Translations under genes and position numbers: made by a program
Shown here: positions 9,414 to 18,773 of the stretch, one piece after another
How the letters are laid out: each line of letters begins with the position of its first letter
How positions within the stretch are numbered: position 1 is the stretch's first letter
Assembly (NCBI RefSeq): GCF_000308615.1
Contig: NZ_BAGB01000012.1
Coordinates: 124,001-188,000, forward strand
DNA: 64,000 bases
Source: Nocardia jiangxiensis NBRC 101359
GTDB taxonomy: Bacteria; Actinomycetota; Actinomycetes; Mycobacteriales; Mycobacteriaceae
Direction of reading: 5' to 3'
The notes under the pieces: model-generated
Told to the model about the DNA's origin: nothing
Seen by the model: the letters and a program-made list of their open reading frames with translations, nothing else
Databases searched by the model: none

Positions 9414-9821
9414 ATGAGTAGATTCGCGGAGGTGATCGTTCTCGCGCGGAACGCCGAGAAGGTGATGGCACCGCTGACCGAGCCCGATCCGGACCGCGAG
9501 TGGCAGCAATGCTTCACTCCGGTCGACGATTCGGTGTTCTCCGGCTCCGGTACGGGGTCGAGCGAATGCTATGCGTGGGTCGCGCAGTTCTACCGGCTCA
9601 ATTGGAGAGGGCTGCTACCGCATCTCGAGTCGCTTCCCTGGCCGGATCCGCAATCGGTCCAGGTGCTCGTTCGTGACGAGGAGGACGACTGCTTCGGTCT
9701 GTGGATGTTGTTCGACGGCAAGCTGACGGAGGTCCCGCTGCCGCACACCGAGCGCGAACCCTTCCCGGGCGACTCGGTCACCGGTGTACTGAGCAGGACC
9801 GATCGCAAACCATCGCGATAG
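9414..9821 (+). CDS. Unknown small acidic protein downstream of Imm49
   Basis: 135 aa from ATG 9414 (GTG 9411 is also possible; AAGG lies 9 bases before the ATG). Not recognised. It is Trp- and acid-rich (PLTEPDPDREWQQCF, NWRGLLPHLESLPWPDP, VRDEEDDCFGLWMLFDG), with no signal peptide or membrane segment. It follows the immunity gene by ~50 bases on the same strand, so it is probably co-transcribed. Size, acidity and location suggest a second immunity protein or an orphan left by a replaced toxin module, but no family motif proves this. Confidence 0.6.
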   Translation: MSRFAEVIVLARNAEKVMAPLTEPDPDREWQQCFTPVDDSVFSGSGTGSSECYAWVAQFYRLNWRGLLPHLESLPWPDPQSVQVLVRDEEDDCFGLWMLFDGKLTEVPLPHTEREPFPGDSVTGVLSRTDRKPSR

Positions 9822-9830
9822 ACGCCGACT

Positions 9831-10226
9831 TCACGAGCCGGTGATCACCGACACCGCAAGGTCTTTCGTGGCCTGGTCGACCGGGTCGAGTTGAAAATCG
9901 CGCGCCTGGATATGGCGCACCAACTTCGGTTCCGGTGCCAGCCCGTGTTTGCGCAGGTAGTGCGGGACCGAGCCGGCCCAGATCCAGGTGCCGTCGGTGC
10001 GGTAGTTCAGCGGGACGTCGCGGTCGGCGGGGGCGAACTCGTCGACGTCGAAGCTGCGGGCGGCCAGGATGACGGGGGCGGACTCGAGGTAGGTCAGCAG
10101 CGCCTCGGTCAGCGCGTGATCAATGGGGTCGCGGTCGGCGATGGGGCGGCCGTCCGGGTCGCGGCCGTCGTAGACGCGGGCCAGGCGCGGGGGTGATGCG
10201 GTCGCATCGCTGGTCGGCTCGCTCAT
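9831..10226 (-). CDS. Conserved actinobacterial hypothetical protein
   Basis: 131 aa, converging with the preceding gene (9 bases between stops). Not assigned a function. It holds VPLNYRTDGTWIWAGSVPHYLRKHGLAPEP, quoted here in part as RTDGTWIWAGSVPHYL; a similar RTDG-x-W-x-W pattern occurs in small actinobacterial proteins found near toxin and regulatory loci. It is soluble, with no signal peptide or membrane helix. It may belong to the toxin locus or be an independent housekeeping gene; the sequence does not decide. Confidence 0.55.
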   Translation of the reverse strand: MSEPTSDATASPPRLARVYDGRDPDGRPIADRDPIDHALTEALLTYLESAPVILAARSFDVDEFAPADRDVPLNYRTDGTWIWAGSVPHYLRKHGLAPEPKLVRHIQARDFQLDPVDQATKDLAVSVITGS

Positions 10227-10276
10227 CTGAATTCCATCCCCTCCGAAGGATTTTCGAGTCTGCGTCCCGATCGTAA

Positions 10277-10312
10277 CCGGGGCAGGGCGGCGCGATCCGT
10301 GTTCCGCCCCGG
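10277..10312 (-). terminator. Probable terminator of the M13 peptidase gene
   Basis: A GC-rich imperfect hairpin: CCGGGGC plus GCGG at 10277-10290 can pair with CCGCCCCGG at 10304-10312 with a small bulge. It sits ~10 bases after the M13 peptidase stop, in the right place for termination. No T-run follows, which is common in high-GC actinobacteria. Confidence 0.45.
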
Positions 10313-10321
10313 TGCACGACG

Positions 10322-12355
10322 CTAGAGGCTCACCCGCTGGTCCTGGGCGAGGAACAGTTTGTCGCCCTCTTTGACGCCGAAGGTCTGGTAGAACTCCGGC
10401 AGGTTGCGGACGACCTGGTTGCAGCGGAATTCGCTGGGGGAGTGGACGTCGTTGGCCAGGAGCGACTCGGTGTACTGGGTGGTCTGCTTCTCACGCCAGT
10501 TGCGGCCCCAGGCCAGGAACATGTCGGTGTAGTTCGGCTTGTCGGTCTTCAGATCGATGCGGAAGGCGGCCAGCGAGATCATCAGTCCGCGCAGGTCGGC
10601 CAGGTTCTCACCGACCGTGAGCGCACCGTTGACGTGATCGGTCGGCGGCAGGCCCTCGGGGACCAGGACGTCGTACTGGGCGATGAGCTGTTTGGTCTTG
10701 GCGTCGAACGCGGCTTGATCCTGCGGGGTCCACCAGTCCTTGCGGTTGCCGTCGCCGTCGTACTTGGAGCCCTGATCGTCGAAGCCGTGGCCGATCTCGT
10801 GGCCGATGACCGCGCCGATCGCGCCGTAGTTGACGGCCGCTTCGGCGTCCTTGTCGAAGAACGGGGCCTGCAGGATCGCGGCGGGGAAATTGATCGAGTT
10901 GGAGGTCACGTCGTAGTAGGCGTTGACCGTCTGCGGGGTCATCCCCCATTCGGTCTTGTCGACCGGGGTGCCGAGTTTGTTCATCGAACGCTTGGCCTCG
11001 AAAGCCGTGATGGCCAGCAGGGATTCGACGAGTTTGCCGCGGGTGACCTTCACCTTCGAGTAGTCCACCCACTTGTCCGGGTAGCCGATCTTGACGGTGA
11101 TCTTGCCCAGTTTCGCGATGGCGGCATCACGCGTCGGCGGCGACATCCAGCTGGAGTTGCGGAAATTCTGCCGGTACGCGGCCAGCAGATTGTCGACCAG
11201 CTGTTTGGCCCGATCCTTGGCCTCGGCGGGAAAGTACTTGGCCACGTACAGCTTTCCGAGCACCTCGCCCAGATTGCCGTCGACCACGCCGACCGCGGAT
11301 TTCCACAGTTCGGGCCGCTGCTGGACGCCCGCGGTGACCTTCACGTACTCGAAGTTGGCATCCGAGAGCGCCTTGGTCATGTACTTGGCGTAGCTGCGCA
11401 GCAGGGCCAGCTTCAGATAGTCGCGCCAGATCGCGATATCGGTGGCGGCCCAGATCCGCCCGGCGCTGGTGACGAAGGAGGGCTCCGCGACGACGATCTT
11501 CGCGAACAGCTCCTTCGGGCGGTCGGTGCTTCCGGAAAGCCAAGGCTCCCAATCGAATTCGGGAGCCAGGGCCTTGACCTCGTCCCAGGATTTCAGGTTG
11601 TAGGTGGCATCGCTGTCGCGGGTGCGCACGTTGTCCCAGAAGGCCGCGGCGATCTGCTTCTCCAGATCGAGCACGCGCTGCGCCGACCCGTTGGGATCGG
11701 GCAGGCCGCCCCCGGCGGCGAGCTTGCCCAGCAGCGTCGAATACGCCGCGAGATACTGCGCGAACTGGGGTTTGCTGTAGTACTGCTCGCTCATGCCCAG
11801 GCCGGACTGGCCGATCGAGGGCAGATAGGCATTGGAATTCTTCTGGTCGACGGTGATGCCGAGTCCGATCAGCCCGCCCAGCGGCAGTGCGCCCATCACC
11901 TTGGCCAGATCGGGTTTGGTCGCCGCACCGTCGATCTGGGCGAACAGTCCGGACAGCGGCGTCAGGCCGAGCTTGTCGAGGGTGGCCTCGTCCATGCGCG
12001 CGTCGTACAGATCGCGGATCTGCTGCTCCGGAGTGCCGTCCTTCGGATCCACGATCCCGGCGATGACATCTTTCAGCTGGCCCTCGACCCGGTCCGACAC
12101 CTCGGTGAAGGTGCCGAAGCTCGTCTTGTCCGGCGGCAGTTGATATGTGCGCAACCAGGTGCCGTTGACGTGCCGGAACAGATCGTCCTGCGGCCGCACG
12201 GCCCGATCCATGCCCGACAGATCCGGCCCGGCGGGCGGTTTCGAGGCGGAATCGTTGCCGTTGCACGAGGCCAGGGCCGCAGCGACCGGCACCGCGCCGA
12301 GGGCGACGAGAAACGAGCGACGATCCAGACGAACCAGAGGACGCGACGAACTCAC
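10322..12355 (-). CDS. M13-family (neprilysin-like) zinc metallopeptidase, Tat lipoprotein
   Basis: 677 aa from GTG 12355. The frame is open to 12613, but that would remove the signal peptide from the N-terminus and cover the rplN promoter; AAGGAT upstream of 12355 supports the shorter start. Residues 1-31 are a Tat-type signal (DRRSFLVALG) ending in the lipobox LASC, with Cys31 as lipidation site, so the enzyme is likely anchored outside the membrane. Zinc site: HEIGH at residues 519-523 and ENLAD with Glu583 and Asp587. NAYYD is the substrate-binding motif. Length and motifs match bacterial M13 enzymes such as mycobacterial Zmp1. It cuts short peptides; its physiological substrate is unknown. 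Divergent from rplN. Confidence 0.9.
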   Translation of the reverse strand: MSSSRPLVRLDRRSFLVALGAVPVAAALASCNGNDSASKPPAGPDLSGMDRAVRPQDDLFRHVNGTWLRTYQLPPDKTSFGTFTEVSDRVEGQLKDVIAGIVDPKDGTPEQQIRDLYDARMDEATLDKLGLTPLSGLFAQIDGAATKPDLAKVMGALPLGGLIGLGITVDQKNSNAYLPSIGQSGLGMSEQYYSKPQFAQYLAAYSTLLGKLAAGGGLPDPNGSAQRVLDLEKQIAAAFWDNVRTRDSDATYNLKSWDEVKALAPEFDWEPWLSGSTDRPKELFAKIVVAEPSFVTSAGRIWAATDIAIWRDYLKLALLRSYAKYMTKALSDANFEYVKVTAGVQQRPELWKSAVGVVDGNLGEVLGKLYVAKYFPAEAKDRAKQLVDNLLAAYRQNFRNSSWMSPPTRDAAIAKLGKITVKIGYPDKWVDYSKVKVTRGKLVESLLAITAFEAKRSMNKLGTPVDKTEWGMTPQTVNAYYDVTSNSINFPAAILQAPFFDKDAEAAVNYGAIGAVIGHEIGHGFDDQGSKYDGDGNRKDWWTPQDQAAFDAKTKQLIAQYDVLVPEGLPPTDHVNGALTVGENLADLRGLMISLAAFRIDLKTDKPNYTDMFLAWGRNWREKQTTQYTESLLANDVHSPSEFRCNQVVRNLPEFYQTFGVKEGDKLFLAQDQRVSL

Positions 12356-12476
12356 GGAAGATCCTTCCCCGACTGCTGTGTGGCGAAAGTGGTTGGTCGT
12401 AGTTCGGCCCGAGGCTACTGGAGTCCCCTGAGAGCCGGATGAACGACGCGATCCGCGGCCGCGCGGTGGCCTGGAT

Positions 12477-12505
12477 TTGGGCCCGACCTGCGGCTTGGCT
12501 ACACT
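12477..12505 (+). promoter_or_regulatory. Promoter of the rplN operon
   Basis: TTGGGC (12477-12482), a 17-bp spacer, then TACACT (12500-12505) form a sigma-70-type promoter. About 30 bases around and after the -10 (GGCTTGGCTACACTGATCC, then GGTTGCTTG) closely match the sequence before rpsH. The intergenic stretch 12356-12676 otherwise holds a ~165-base leader with the weak hairpin GCGGGACAG/CTGTGCCCGC near 12530. No gene is seen there. Confidence 0.65.
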
Positions 12506-12676
12506 GATCCGGTTGCTTGCGGGACAGCTGTGCCCGCACTTCGGCCGCGAACCCACAGTGGTTGATCCCCGGATCCTCGTATAACCGCTGGCAGGCGCGC
12601 GTTTGAGGGGCAACTGACCATGCCCGTCGGGTCGGCAATCCGGCGTGCATTTCGTCCAGGTCTAGGAGGAGCTGAA

Positions 12677-13045
12677 GTGATTCAGCAGGAGTCGCGACTG
12701 CGCGTCGCCGACAACACGGGTGCCAAGGAGATCTTGTGCATCCGGGTGCTCGGCGGTTCGTCGCGTCGCTATGCCGGTATCGGCGACATCATCGTCGCCA
12801 CCGTGAAGGACGCCATCCCCGGCGGCAACGTCAAAAAGGGTGAGGTCGTCAAGGCTGTCATCGTGCGCACCGTCAAGGAGCGCCGTCGTCCGGATGGCTC
12901 GTACATCCGTTTCGACGAGAACGCCGCGGTGCTGATCAAGGCGGACAACGATCCGCGCGGCACCCGCATCTTCGGCCCCGTCGGCCGCGAGCTGCGTGAG
13001 AAGAAGTTCATGAAGATCGTCTCGCTGGCCCCGGAGGTGCTCTGA
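12677..13045 (+). CDS. rplN: 50S ribosomal protein L14
   Basis: 122 aa, full family length. GTG at 12677 was chosen because AGGAGG lies at 12664-12669 and the protein then begins [16 protein letters not shown] as in L14; the upstream in-frame extension to 12620 is leader. L14 binds 23S rRNA at the 30S interface. First gene of the rplN-rplX-rplE-rpsN unit. Confidence 0.97.
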   Translation: MIQQESRLRVADNTGAKEILCIRVLGGSSRRYAGIGDIIVATVKDAIPGGNVKKGEVVKAVIVRTVKERRRPDGSYIRFDENAAVLIKADNDPRGTRIFGPVGRELREKKFMKIVSLAPEVL

Positions 13046-13046
13046 C

Positions 13047-13361
13047 ATGAAGGTGCACAAGGGCGATACCGTCATCGTCGTCTCGGGTAAGGACAAGGGC
13101 GCCAAGGGCAAGGTCATCCAGGCCTACCCGGCGACCGAGAAGGTCCTGGTCGAGGGCGTGAACCGGATCAAGAAGCATGTCGCGAACTCCGCGAACCAGC
13201 GTGGCGCCAGCTCCGGCGGCATCGTTACCCAGGAAGCGCCCATCCACGTCTCGAACGTGATGGTCGTCGACTCGGACGGCAAGCCGACCCGCGTGGGCTA
13301 CCGCACCGACGAGAACGGCAAGCGGGTGCGCATCTCCCGTCGCAACGGGAAGGACATCTGA
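13047..13361 (+). CDS. rplX: 50S ribosomal protein L24
   Basis: 104 aa, with a KOW motif near the start ([19 protein letters not shown]) and the usual basic C-terminus. It is an early assembly protein of the 50S subunit near the exit tunnel. It starts one base after the rplN stop and overlaps rplE by one base (TGATG), indicating tight translational coupling. Confidence 0.97.
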   Translation: MKVHKGDTVIVVSGKDKGAKGKVIQAYPATEKVLVEGVNRIKKHVANSANQRGASSGGIVTQEAPIHVSNVMVVDSDGKPTRVGYRTDENGKRVRISRRNGKDI

Positions 13362-13927
13362 TGACCACCACCGAGAACAAGATTCAGCCCCGCCTCAAGG
13401 TCCGGTACCGCGAGGAGATCCGGGACGAGCTGAACAAGGAATTCGGCTTCGCCAACGTCATGCAGATCCCCGGCGTGGTCAAGGTCGTGGTGAACATGGG
13501 TGTCGGCGACGCCGCCCGCGACGCGAAGCTGATCAACGGCGCGGTCAACGACCTGACGCTGATCACCGGTCAGAAGCCCGAGATCCGCAAGGCCACCAAG
13601 TCGATCGCGCAGTTCAAGCTGCGTGAGGGCATGCCGATCGGCGCGAAGGTCACCCTGCGCGGCGACCGGATGTGGGAGTTCCTGGACCGCCTGGTGTCCA
13701 TCGCGCTGCCCCGTATCCGGGACTTCCGTGGTCTGTCGCCCAAGCAGTTCGACGGCCACGGTAACTACACCTTCGGCCTGAGCGAGCAGTCGATGTTCCA
13801 CGAGATCGACGTGGACAGCATCGATCGGCCCCGTGGTATGGACATCACCGTGGTGACCACCGCGACCAACAACGACGAGGGTCGCGCGCTGCTCAAGCAC
13901 CTCGGCTTCCCGTTCAAGGAGAACTGA
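13361..13927 (+). CDS. rplE: 50S ribosomal protein L5
   Basis: 188 aa. It contains VVNMGVGDA and [20 protein letters not shown] (conserved L5 segments). L5 binds 5S rRNA in the central protuberance. Its start overlaps the rplX stop, and rpsN follows after 4 bases. Confidence 0.97.
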   Translation: MTTTENKIQPRLKVRYREEIRDELNKEFGFANVMQIPGVVKVVVNMGVGDAARDAKLINGAVNDLTLITGQKPEIRKATKSIAQFKLREGMPIGAKVTLRGDRMWEFLDRLVSIALPRIRDFRGLSPKQFDGHGNYTFGLSEQSMFHEIDVDSIDRPRGMDITVVTTATNNDEGRALLKHLGFPFKEN

Positions 13928-13931
13928 GCAC

Positions 13932-14117
13932 ATGGCTAAGAAAGCTCTGAAGATCAAGGCCGCGGCCACGCCGAAGTTCGCTGTTCGCGCCTACACCCGT
14001 TGCCAGCGTTGCGGCCGCCCGCACGCGGTCTACCGCAAGTTCGGCCTGTGCCGCGTGTGCCTGCGCGAAATGGCGCACCGCGGCGAGCTGCCGGGCGTGC
14101 ACAAGTCCAGCTGGTAA
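13932..14117 (+). CDS. rpsN: 30S ribosomal protein S14, zinc-binding type
   Basis: 61 aa. Two CxxC pairs, Cys24/Cys27 and Cys40/Cys43, form the zinc ribbon of the short S14 type (rpsZ/type Z). It assembles in the 30S head. This is the last gene before a strong terminator, which is unusual because rpsH normally follows rpsN directly. Confidence 0.97.
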   Translation: MAKKALKIKAAATPKFAVRAYTRCQRCGRPHAVYRKFGLCRVCLREMAHRGELPGVHKSSW

Positions 14118-14158
14118 TTCCTACCGGACGCAATAAACGTCGGCTCGAGTCGGCCACA

Positions 14159-14203
14159 GCGGAAGCCCTGGCACAGCGCATTGCGCTGTGCCAGGGCTTC
14201 CGC
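14159..14203 (+). terminator. Strong terminator hairpin after rpsN
   Basis: A perfect 21-bp stem, arm 1 at 14159-14179 beginning GCGGAAGCCCTGG and arm 2 at 14183-14203, closes a 3-base loop (ATT). ATATTTC follows. It should stop transcription from the rplN promoter before the kinase gene and so splits the spc operon in two. Confidence 0.85.
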
Positions 14204-14321
14204 ATATTTCCCCGGGCGAGCGATCGCGACGCGTGAAATGCCTTGATATCATTGGTTTGCGACCGTTTCACGATGTGGATTTCTCGCGGCGAACGCGACC
14301 CATCAGCGCGGGAGGTGGTCG

Positions 14322-16646
14322 GTGAGCGTCAAGGCGTTCGGCCGCTACCAGCTGCAAGAGCTGATCGGTGAAGGCGGCATGGGCCAGGTTTGGCGGGCCT
14401 ACGACACCGTGACCGACCGGTTCGTGGCTATCAAAGTGCTGCCGGAACACTTCGCGGCCGATGCCAATTTCCGGGAACGATTCCGGCGCGAGGCGCACGA
14501 CACCGCCCGGCTGCGGGAACCGCATGTGATCCCGATCCACGGCTATGGCGAAATTGATGGCCGCTTCTACCTCGATATGCGCTTGATAGACGGCATCGAT
14601 CTGCGAACCCTGTTGAAACGCGATGGGGCCATGCAGCCGAAGGCGGCGGTCGCGGTGATCGCACAAGCCGCGGCGGCGTTGGATGCGGCACATGCGCAAG
14701 GTCTGGTGCACCGCGATGTCAAACCGTCGAACCTGCTGGTCAACGACAGCGGATTCGTATATCTGATCGACTTCGGCATCTGCCGCTCGGCCGAGGACAC
14801 CCGGCTGACCCGGACCAGCGCGATGATCGGCACCCTGGCCTATATGGCTCCGGAGCGATTCACCACCGGCGTTGTCGACGGCCGATCGGATGTCTATGCC
14901 CTGACCTGTGTGTTGTGCGAATGTCTGACCGGAACCCCGCCCTATCCGGGCAACAGTGCGGAACAACAGATCGCGGCGCATCTGACCGCCGAACCCCCTG
15001 CGCCGAGCACGCGGCGATCCGACCTGCCGGGCGGGTTCGACCATGTCGTCGCCCGCGGCCTGGCGAAAAGTCCGGACGACCGCTACACGACCGCCGGCGA
15101 GCTGGCCGTCGCGGCCGGTACCGCCCTGGCCGATACGCCGCCGACGGTCCTGGCCAGGGCGCTACCGACACCGCCCGGGCATCGCTTGCTCCCCTTCCTG
15201 CGATCGAATCGACTGCAGCGCACACGATTCGCACCGGGAAACAAGCGTCCTGTCGTCCGGGCGACGGTGGCCGCGGTCGCGGTGTTGATCGGCGCGGCGG
15301 CGGTGGCGGGAGTGTGGCGGTTGAGTCACGGGTCCACGCCCGTACTCGCCTTCGACGGCAAGTACGGGGTCACCTATACGCACCGCAGTATGAACGGGAA
15401 TCCGGTTGAAGCCGTCACCGATACCCGGGTGTGGTCGGTCCGGTCGCGCTGCCTGCCCGGCAGCGACCGGTGCGTAGCCTCGATCACCAGCGAGAATCCG
15501 GACGCTCCGGGCAGTGCCCCGACCCAGTTCGTTGCTGATTACCGCGATGGCGCCTGGACGGCCACCAGAGAGGTGGAACCCTGGCCCGATAACGATTGCA
15601 CCAGCCCGATCACGCATGCGCCCCAAATGGTTCAGGGATGGCAGCGAGTGGTGTTGCGGTCGGTCGGCGCGCAGTGGACGGGAACGTACCGGGGCTATGT
15701 CGGGGGACCCTGTGCCTATGCGCAGGAGAGTGGGATGACGCTGTCCCGCCTCGGCGGTATCGAGCCGAACGTCCACGTCGTCGCACCCGAGACCATCCCT
15801 GCCCCCGCCGATCCGCCGGCGACGGCGATGAACGGGACCTACCAGGTGACCATCGCCTATGGTTCGACACCGGAAGTTCCGAATCCTCCTGCGCCGGACC
15901 GGATCCGGCAGCGATACGACACCATCTGCCTGCGTACGGGCGATCGTTGTGCGGCGACGACTCAGTCGGATCCGAGCGCGGATCCTCGCACGGATCCGCG
16001 TGCGGTCTTCGTGCCGATGCTCGTGTACGCGGGCGGAGCATGGAGCATGGTCTACGACACTCCGTATCCCTGCTACAACGATTCGAACGAACCCCATACC
16101 AACGCGACGTTCCGCTGGAATCTGGCCCGATCCGACGCCGACCCGGATTCCGCCGACTCCTTCACCGGCACCTGGTCCCGCGATAAAGCCGGGCCCTGCC
16201 CCGGAACCAGCCGCGCCACCGTCGACATGCGGCCCGTCGGGTCGACCGGTATACGTCCGGCTCTCGCCCCGACGCCGATCACCCGACCTGTCCGGTCACT
16301 GCGACCGGGACCCCGATTTTGTCCTGGTAACAGGCTTGTCTACACTGGTCCAGTTGCCTGGGCAGGTCTGTGTGCATTGTCGTGTGCGCAGGGCTCGGGG
16401 ACACGCACTTCATCCGGTCGGCAGATAGTCGGCCGGACCAGCCGAATTGTCATAGGCCCACTACTCGCGTGCGCGGGTGCTGTATGGGAACCGTGGCGAG
16501 AAAGGTTAGCGGTCACGTATGACCATGACAGATCCGATCGCAGACTTCCTGACCCGTCTGCGCAACGCCAACTCGGCGTACCACGATCAGGTGAAGGCTC
16601 CGCACTCGAAGCTCAAGGCGAACATCGCCGAGATTCTCAAGCGTGA
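14322..16646 (+). CDS. Membrane Ser/Thr protein kinase inserted in the spc operon; anomalous 3' end
   Basis: GTG 14322 is preceded by GGAGG at 14311. The kinase domain (residues ~8-270) is complete: GEGGMGQVW, Lys38, HRDVKPSN with Asp132, DFG 150-152 and APE 176-178. One membrane helix lies at ~314-332. The outside part has two related ~140-residue modules with paired cysteines (GKYGVTYTH... and [10 protein letters not shown]...), likely sensor domains with disulfides. The open frame runs 774 codons, past the rpsH promoter and 128 bases into rpsH in another frame. After residue ~635 (ATVDMRPVG) it loses family character, so the real protein probably ended near 16250-16330 and a frameshift or lost stop is likely. 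A shift into the next frame would stop at 16328-16330. Substrate and signal are unknown. Confidence 0.75.
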   Translation: MSVKAFGRYQLQELIGEGGMGQVWRAYDTVTDRFVAIKVLPEHFAADANFRERFRREAHDTARLREPHVIPIHGYGEIDGRFYLDMRLIDGIDLRTLLKRDGAMQPKAAVAVIAQAAAALDAAHAQGLVHRDVKPSNLLVNDSGFVYLIDFGICRSAEDTRLTRTSAMIGTLAYMAPERFTTGVVDGRSDVYALTCVLCECLTGTPPYPGNSAEQQIAAHLTAEPPAPSTRRSDLPGGFDHVVARGLAKSPDDRYTTAGELAVAAGTALADTPPTVLARALPTPPGHRLLPFLRSNRLQRTRFAPGNKRPVVRATVAAVAVLIGAAAVAGVWRLSHGSTPVLAFDGKYGVTYTHRSMNGNPVEAVTDTRVWSVRSRCLPGSDRCVASITSENPDAPGSAPTQFVADYRDGAWTATREVEPWPDNDCTSPITHAPQMVQGWQRVVLRSVGAQWTGTYRGYVGGPCAYAQESGMTLSRLGGIEPNVHVVAPETIPAPADPPATAMNGTYQVTIAYGSTPEVPNPPAPDRIRQRYDTICLRTGDRCAATTQSDPSADPRTDPRAVFVPMLVYAGGAWSMVYDTPYPCYNDSNEPHTNATFRWNLARSDADPDSADSFTGTWSRDKAGPCPGTSRATVDMRPVGSTGIRPALAPTPITRPVRSLRPGPRFCPGNRLVYTGPVAWAGLCALSCAQGSGTRTSSGRQIVGRTSRIVIGPLLACAGAVWEPWRERLAVTYDHDRSDRRLPDPSAQRQLGVPRSGEGSALEAQGEHRRDSQA
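16318..16346 (+). promoter_or_regulatory. Promoter of the rpsH operon, copy of the rplN promoter
   Basis: TTTGTC (16318-16323), 17-bp spacer, TACACT (16341-16346). The surrounding GGCTTGTCTACACTGGTCC and CAGTTGCCTG align with the rplN promoter at nearly every base. It lies within the 3' part of the open frame of the kinase gene and restarts transcription of the ribosomal genes, leaving a ~165-base leader before rpsH. Confidence 0.65.
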
Positions 16647-16917
16647 GGGTTACATCGCCGACTACCGGACCGAGGAAGCGAACGTGGGCCAGACCCTCGT
16701 CGTGGACCTCAAGTACGGCCCCAGCCGTGAGCGCAGCCTGCAGGGCGTGCGCCGCGTGTCGAAGCCGGGTCTGCGTGTGTACGCGAAGTCCACCAATCTG
16801 CCCAAGGTCCTGGGCGGCCTCGGCGTGGCCATCATCTCCACGTCGACCGGCCTGCTGACCGACCGTCAGGCCAAGCAGCAGGGCGTGGGCGGCGAAGTCC
16901 TCGCCTACGTCTGGTAA
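16519..16917 (+). CDS. rpsH: 30S ribosomal protein S8
   Basis: 132 aa starting [18 protein letters not shown] and ending GGEVLAYVW, both typical of S8. It binds 16S rRNA helix 21 and in many bacteria autoregulates the spc mRNA. First gene of the second ribosomal unit; rplF follows after 14 bases with GGGAGG as ribosome binding site. Confidence 0.97.
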   Translation: MTMTDPIADFLTRLRNANSAYHDQVKAPHSKLKANIAEILKREGYIADYRTEEANVGQTLVVDLKYGPSRERSLQGVRRVSKPGLRVYAKSTNLPKVLGGLGVAIISTSTGLLTDRQAKQQGVGGEVLAYVW

Positions 16918-16931
16918 GGGAGGTCAGGACA

Positions 16932-17471
16932 ATGTCGCGTATCGGTAAGAAGCCGATCACCGTCCCCGCCGGCGTCGAGGTGACCATCGACGGTCAGAAC
17001 GTCGCGGTCAAGGGCCCCAAGGGCACCTTGTCGCACCTCGTCGCCGAGCCCATCGTCATCAACCGGGCGGACAATGGCGAGCTCGAGGTCGTCCGTCCGG
17101 ACGACGAGCGTCGCAACCGCTCCCTGCACGGCCTGACCCGCACCCTGGTCTCGAACATGATCGAGGGTGTCACCAAGGGCTACGAGAAGAAGATGGAAAT
17201 CTTCGGCGTCGGTTACCGCGTGCAGGCCAAGGGCTCGAACCTGGAGTTCGCCCTGGGCTACAGCCACCCGGTTCCGATCGAGGCGCCCGAGGGCATCACC
17301 TTCGCGGTGGAATCGCCCACCAAGTTCTCGGTGTCGGGTATCGACAAGCAGAAGGTCGGCCAGATCGCCGCGGTGATCCACGGCCTGCGCAAGCCCGACC
17401 CGTACAAGGGCAAGGGCATCCGCTACGCCGGTGAGGTCGTTCGCCGCAAGGTCGGAAAGACGGGTAAGTAA
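16932..17471 (+). CDS. rplF: 50S ribosomal protein L6
   Basis: 179 aa, beginning [17 protein letters not shown], with the C-terminal [14 protein letters not shown] motif of L6. It binds 23S rRNA near the sarcin-ricin loop. Three bases separate it from rplR. Confidence 0.97.
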   Translation: MSRIGKKPITVPAGVEVTIDGQNVAVKGPKGTLSHLVAEPIVINRADNGELEVVRPDDERRNRSLHGLTRTLVSNMIEGVTKGYEKKMEIFGVGYRVQAKGSNLEFALGYSHPVPIEAPEGITFAVESPTKFSVSGIDKQKVGQIAAVIHGLRKPDPYKGKGIRYAGEVVRRKVGKTGK

Positions 17472-17474
17472 GCC

Positions 17475-17888
17475 ATGGCCAATACACAAACCGAAGCCCA
17501 GAAGGCTGCGCGCAAGCCGCTCGGCAAGGACGCCTCGACCCGTCGGCGCAACGCCAAGGTCCGTCGTCACTTCCGGCTGCGCAAGAAGGTCGCCGGCACC
17601 ACCGAGCGTCCGCGCCTGGTCGTCAACCGCTCCTCGCGGCACCTGCACGCCCAGCTGGTCGACGACTCGGCCGGCAAGACCATCGCCTCCGCCTCCTCGA
17701 TCGAGGCCGATGTGCGTGCGATCGAGGGCGACAAGACCGCCAAGGGCCGCAAGGTCGGCGAGCTGCTCGCCGCCCGCGCCAAGGCCGCCGGTGTCGAGGC
17801 CGCGGTGTTCGACCGCGGTGGCCACGACTACCACGGCCGCATCGCCGCCCTGGCCGATGCCGCGCGCGAAGGTGGGTTGCAGTTCTGA
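17475..17888 (+). CDS. rplR: 50S ribosomal protein L18
   Basis: 137 aa with a basic N-terminus ([19 protein letters not shown]) and the L18 core [17 protein letters not shown]. It binds 5S rRNA together with L5. It ends [20 protein letters not shown], quoted in part, as in other L18 proteins. Confidence 0.96.
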   Translation: MANTQTEAQKAARKPLGKDASTRRRNAKVRRHFRLRKKVAGTTERPRLVVNRSSRHLHAQLVDDSAGKTIASASSIEADVRAIEGDKTAKGRKVGELLAARAKAAGVEAAVFDRGGHDYHGRIAALADAAREGGLQF

Positions 17889-17937
17889 TGCGGATTCAGC
17901 CCCAGACCGGAATGACCATGAACGGAAGGAACGTCTG

Positions 17938-18585
17938 ATGCCGGGACGTCAGCGGCGTGACGGCGGAAACGGACCCGCCGGACAGAACAGCGGCCCCGAG
18001 GGCGGCCGTCAGGAACGTGGCGGCGGTCGTGACCGTCGCGGTGATCGCGGTGGCCGCGACAATGCCGCCGAGAAGAACCAGCTCGAGCGCGTAGTCGCGA
18101 TCAACCGTGTCTCCAAGGTCGTCAAGGGTGGTCGGCGCTTCAGCTTCACCGCCCTGGTGATCGTGGGCGACGGCAACGGCCTGGTAGGCGTCGGCTACGG
18201 CAAGGCCAAGGAAGTTCCCGCGGCCATCCAGAAGGGCGTCGAGGAGGCTCGCAAGGGCTTCTTCCGCGTCCCGATGATCGGCTCCACCATCACCCATCCG
18301 GTGCAGGGTGAAGCGGCCGCCGGTGTGGTCATGCTGCGTCCGGCTTCGCCCGGTACCGGTGTGATCGCCGGTGGTGCGGCTCGTGCGGTGCTGGAATGCG
18401 CCGGTATCCACGACATTCTGGCCAAGTCGCTCGGCAGCGACAACGCCATCAACGTCGTGCACGCCACCGTTGCGGCCCTGAAGATGCTGCAGCGTCCGGA
18501 AGAGGTTGCCGCGCGCCGCGGTCTGCCGATCGAGGACGTCGCTCCCGCGGGCATGCTGCGTGCACGTGCCGGACAGGGAGTCTAG
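17938..18585 (+). CDS. rpsE: 30S ribosomal protein S5
   Basis: 215 aa from ATG 17938, preceded by GGAAGGA. The same frame is open far upstream but overlaps rplR out of frame, so the long version is rejected. The N-terminal ~45 residues are a Gly/Arg/Asp-rich extension common in actinobacterial S5. The core has [16 protein letters not shown] and [11 protein letters not shown]5 sits at the mRNA entry site and influences decoding accuracy. Confidence 0.95.
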   Translation: MPGRQRRDGGNGPAGQNSGPEGGRQERGGGRDRRGDRGGRDNAAEKNQLERVVAINRVSKVVKGGRRFSFTALVIVGDGNGLVGVGYGKAKEVPAAIQKGVEEARKGFFRVPMIGSTITHPVQGEAAAGVVMLRPASPGTGVIAGGAARAVLECAGIHDILAKSLGSDNAINVVHATVAALKMLQRPEEVAARRGLPIEDVAPAGMLRARAGQGV

Positions 18586-18587
18586 AC

Positions 18588-18773
18588 ATGGCACAGCTGA
18601 AGATCACCCAGATCAAGAGCACAATCGGCGCGAAGGCGAACCAGCGTGATTCGCTGCGCACCCTCGGCCTGCGCAAGATCCGGCAGAGCGTGGTCCGTGA
18701 GGACACCCCGCAGAACCGTGGTCTGGTCAACGTCGTGCGCCACCTCGTTACCGTTGAGGAGGTAAACGCATGA
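18588..18773 (+). CDS. rpmD: 50S ribosomal protein L30
   Basis: 61 aa, [16 protein letters not shown]..., with the family segment [12 protein letters not shown]. It starts 2 bases after the rpsE stop, and its end overlaps the rplO start by 4 bases (ATGA). Confidence 0.95.
   Translation: MAQLKITQIKSTIGAKANQRDSLRTLGLRKIRQSVVREDTPQNRGLVNVVRHLVTVEEVNA

Noticed and set aside
12356..12613. Upstream extension of the M13 peptidase frame (86 extra residues).
   Set aside because: It would bury the Tat signal and lipobox inside the protein and cover the rplN promoter; GTG 12355 has a ribosome binding site.
17431..17937. In-frame extension of rpsE across rplR.
   Set aside because: It overlaps rplR in another frame, has no S5 similarity, and ATG 17938 has a good ribosome binding site.
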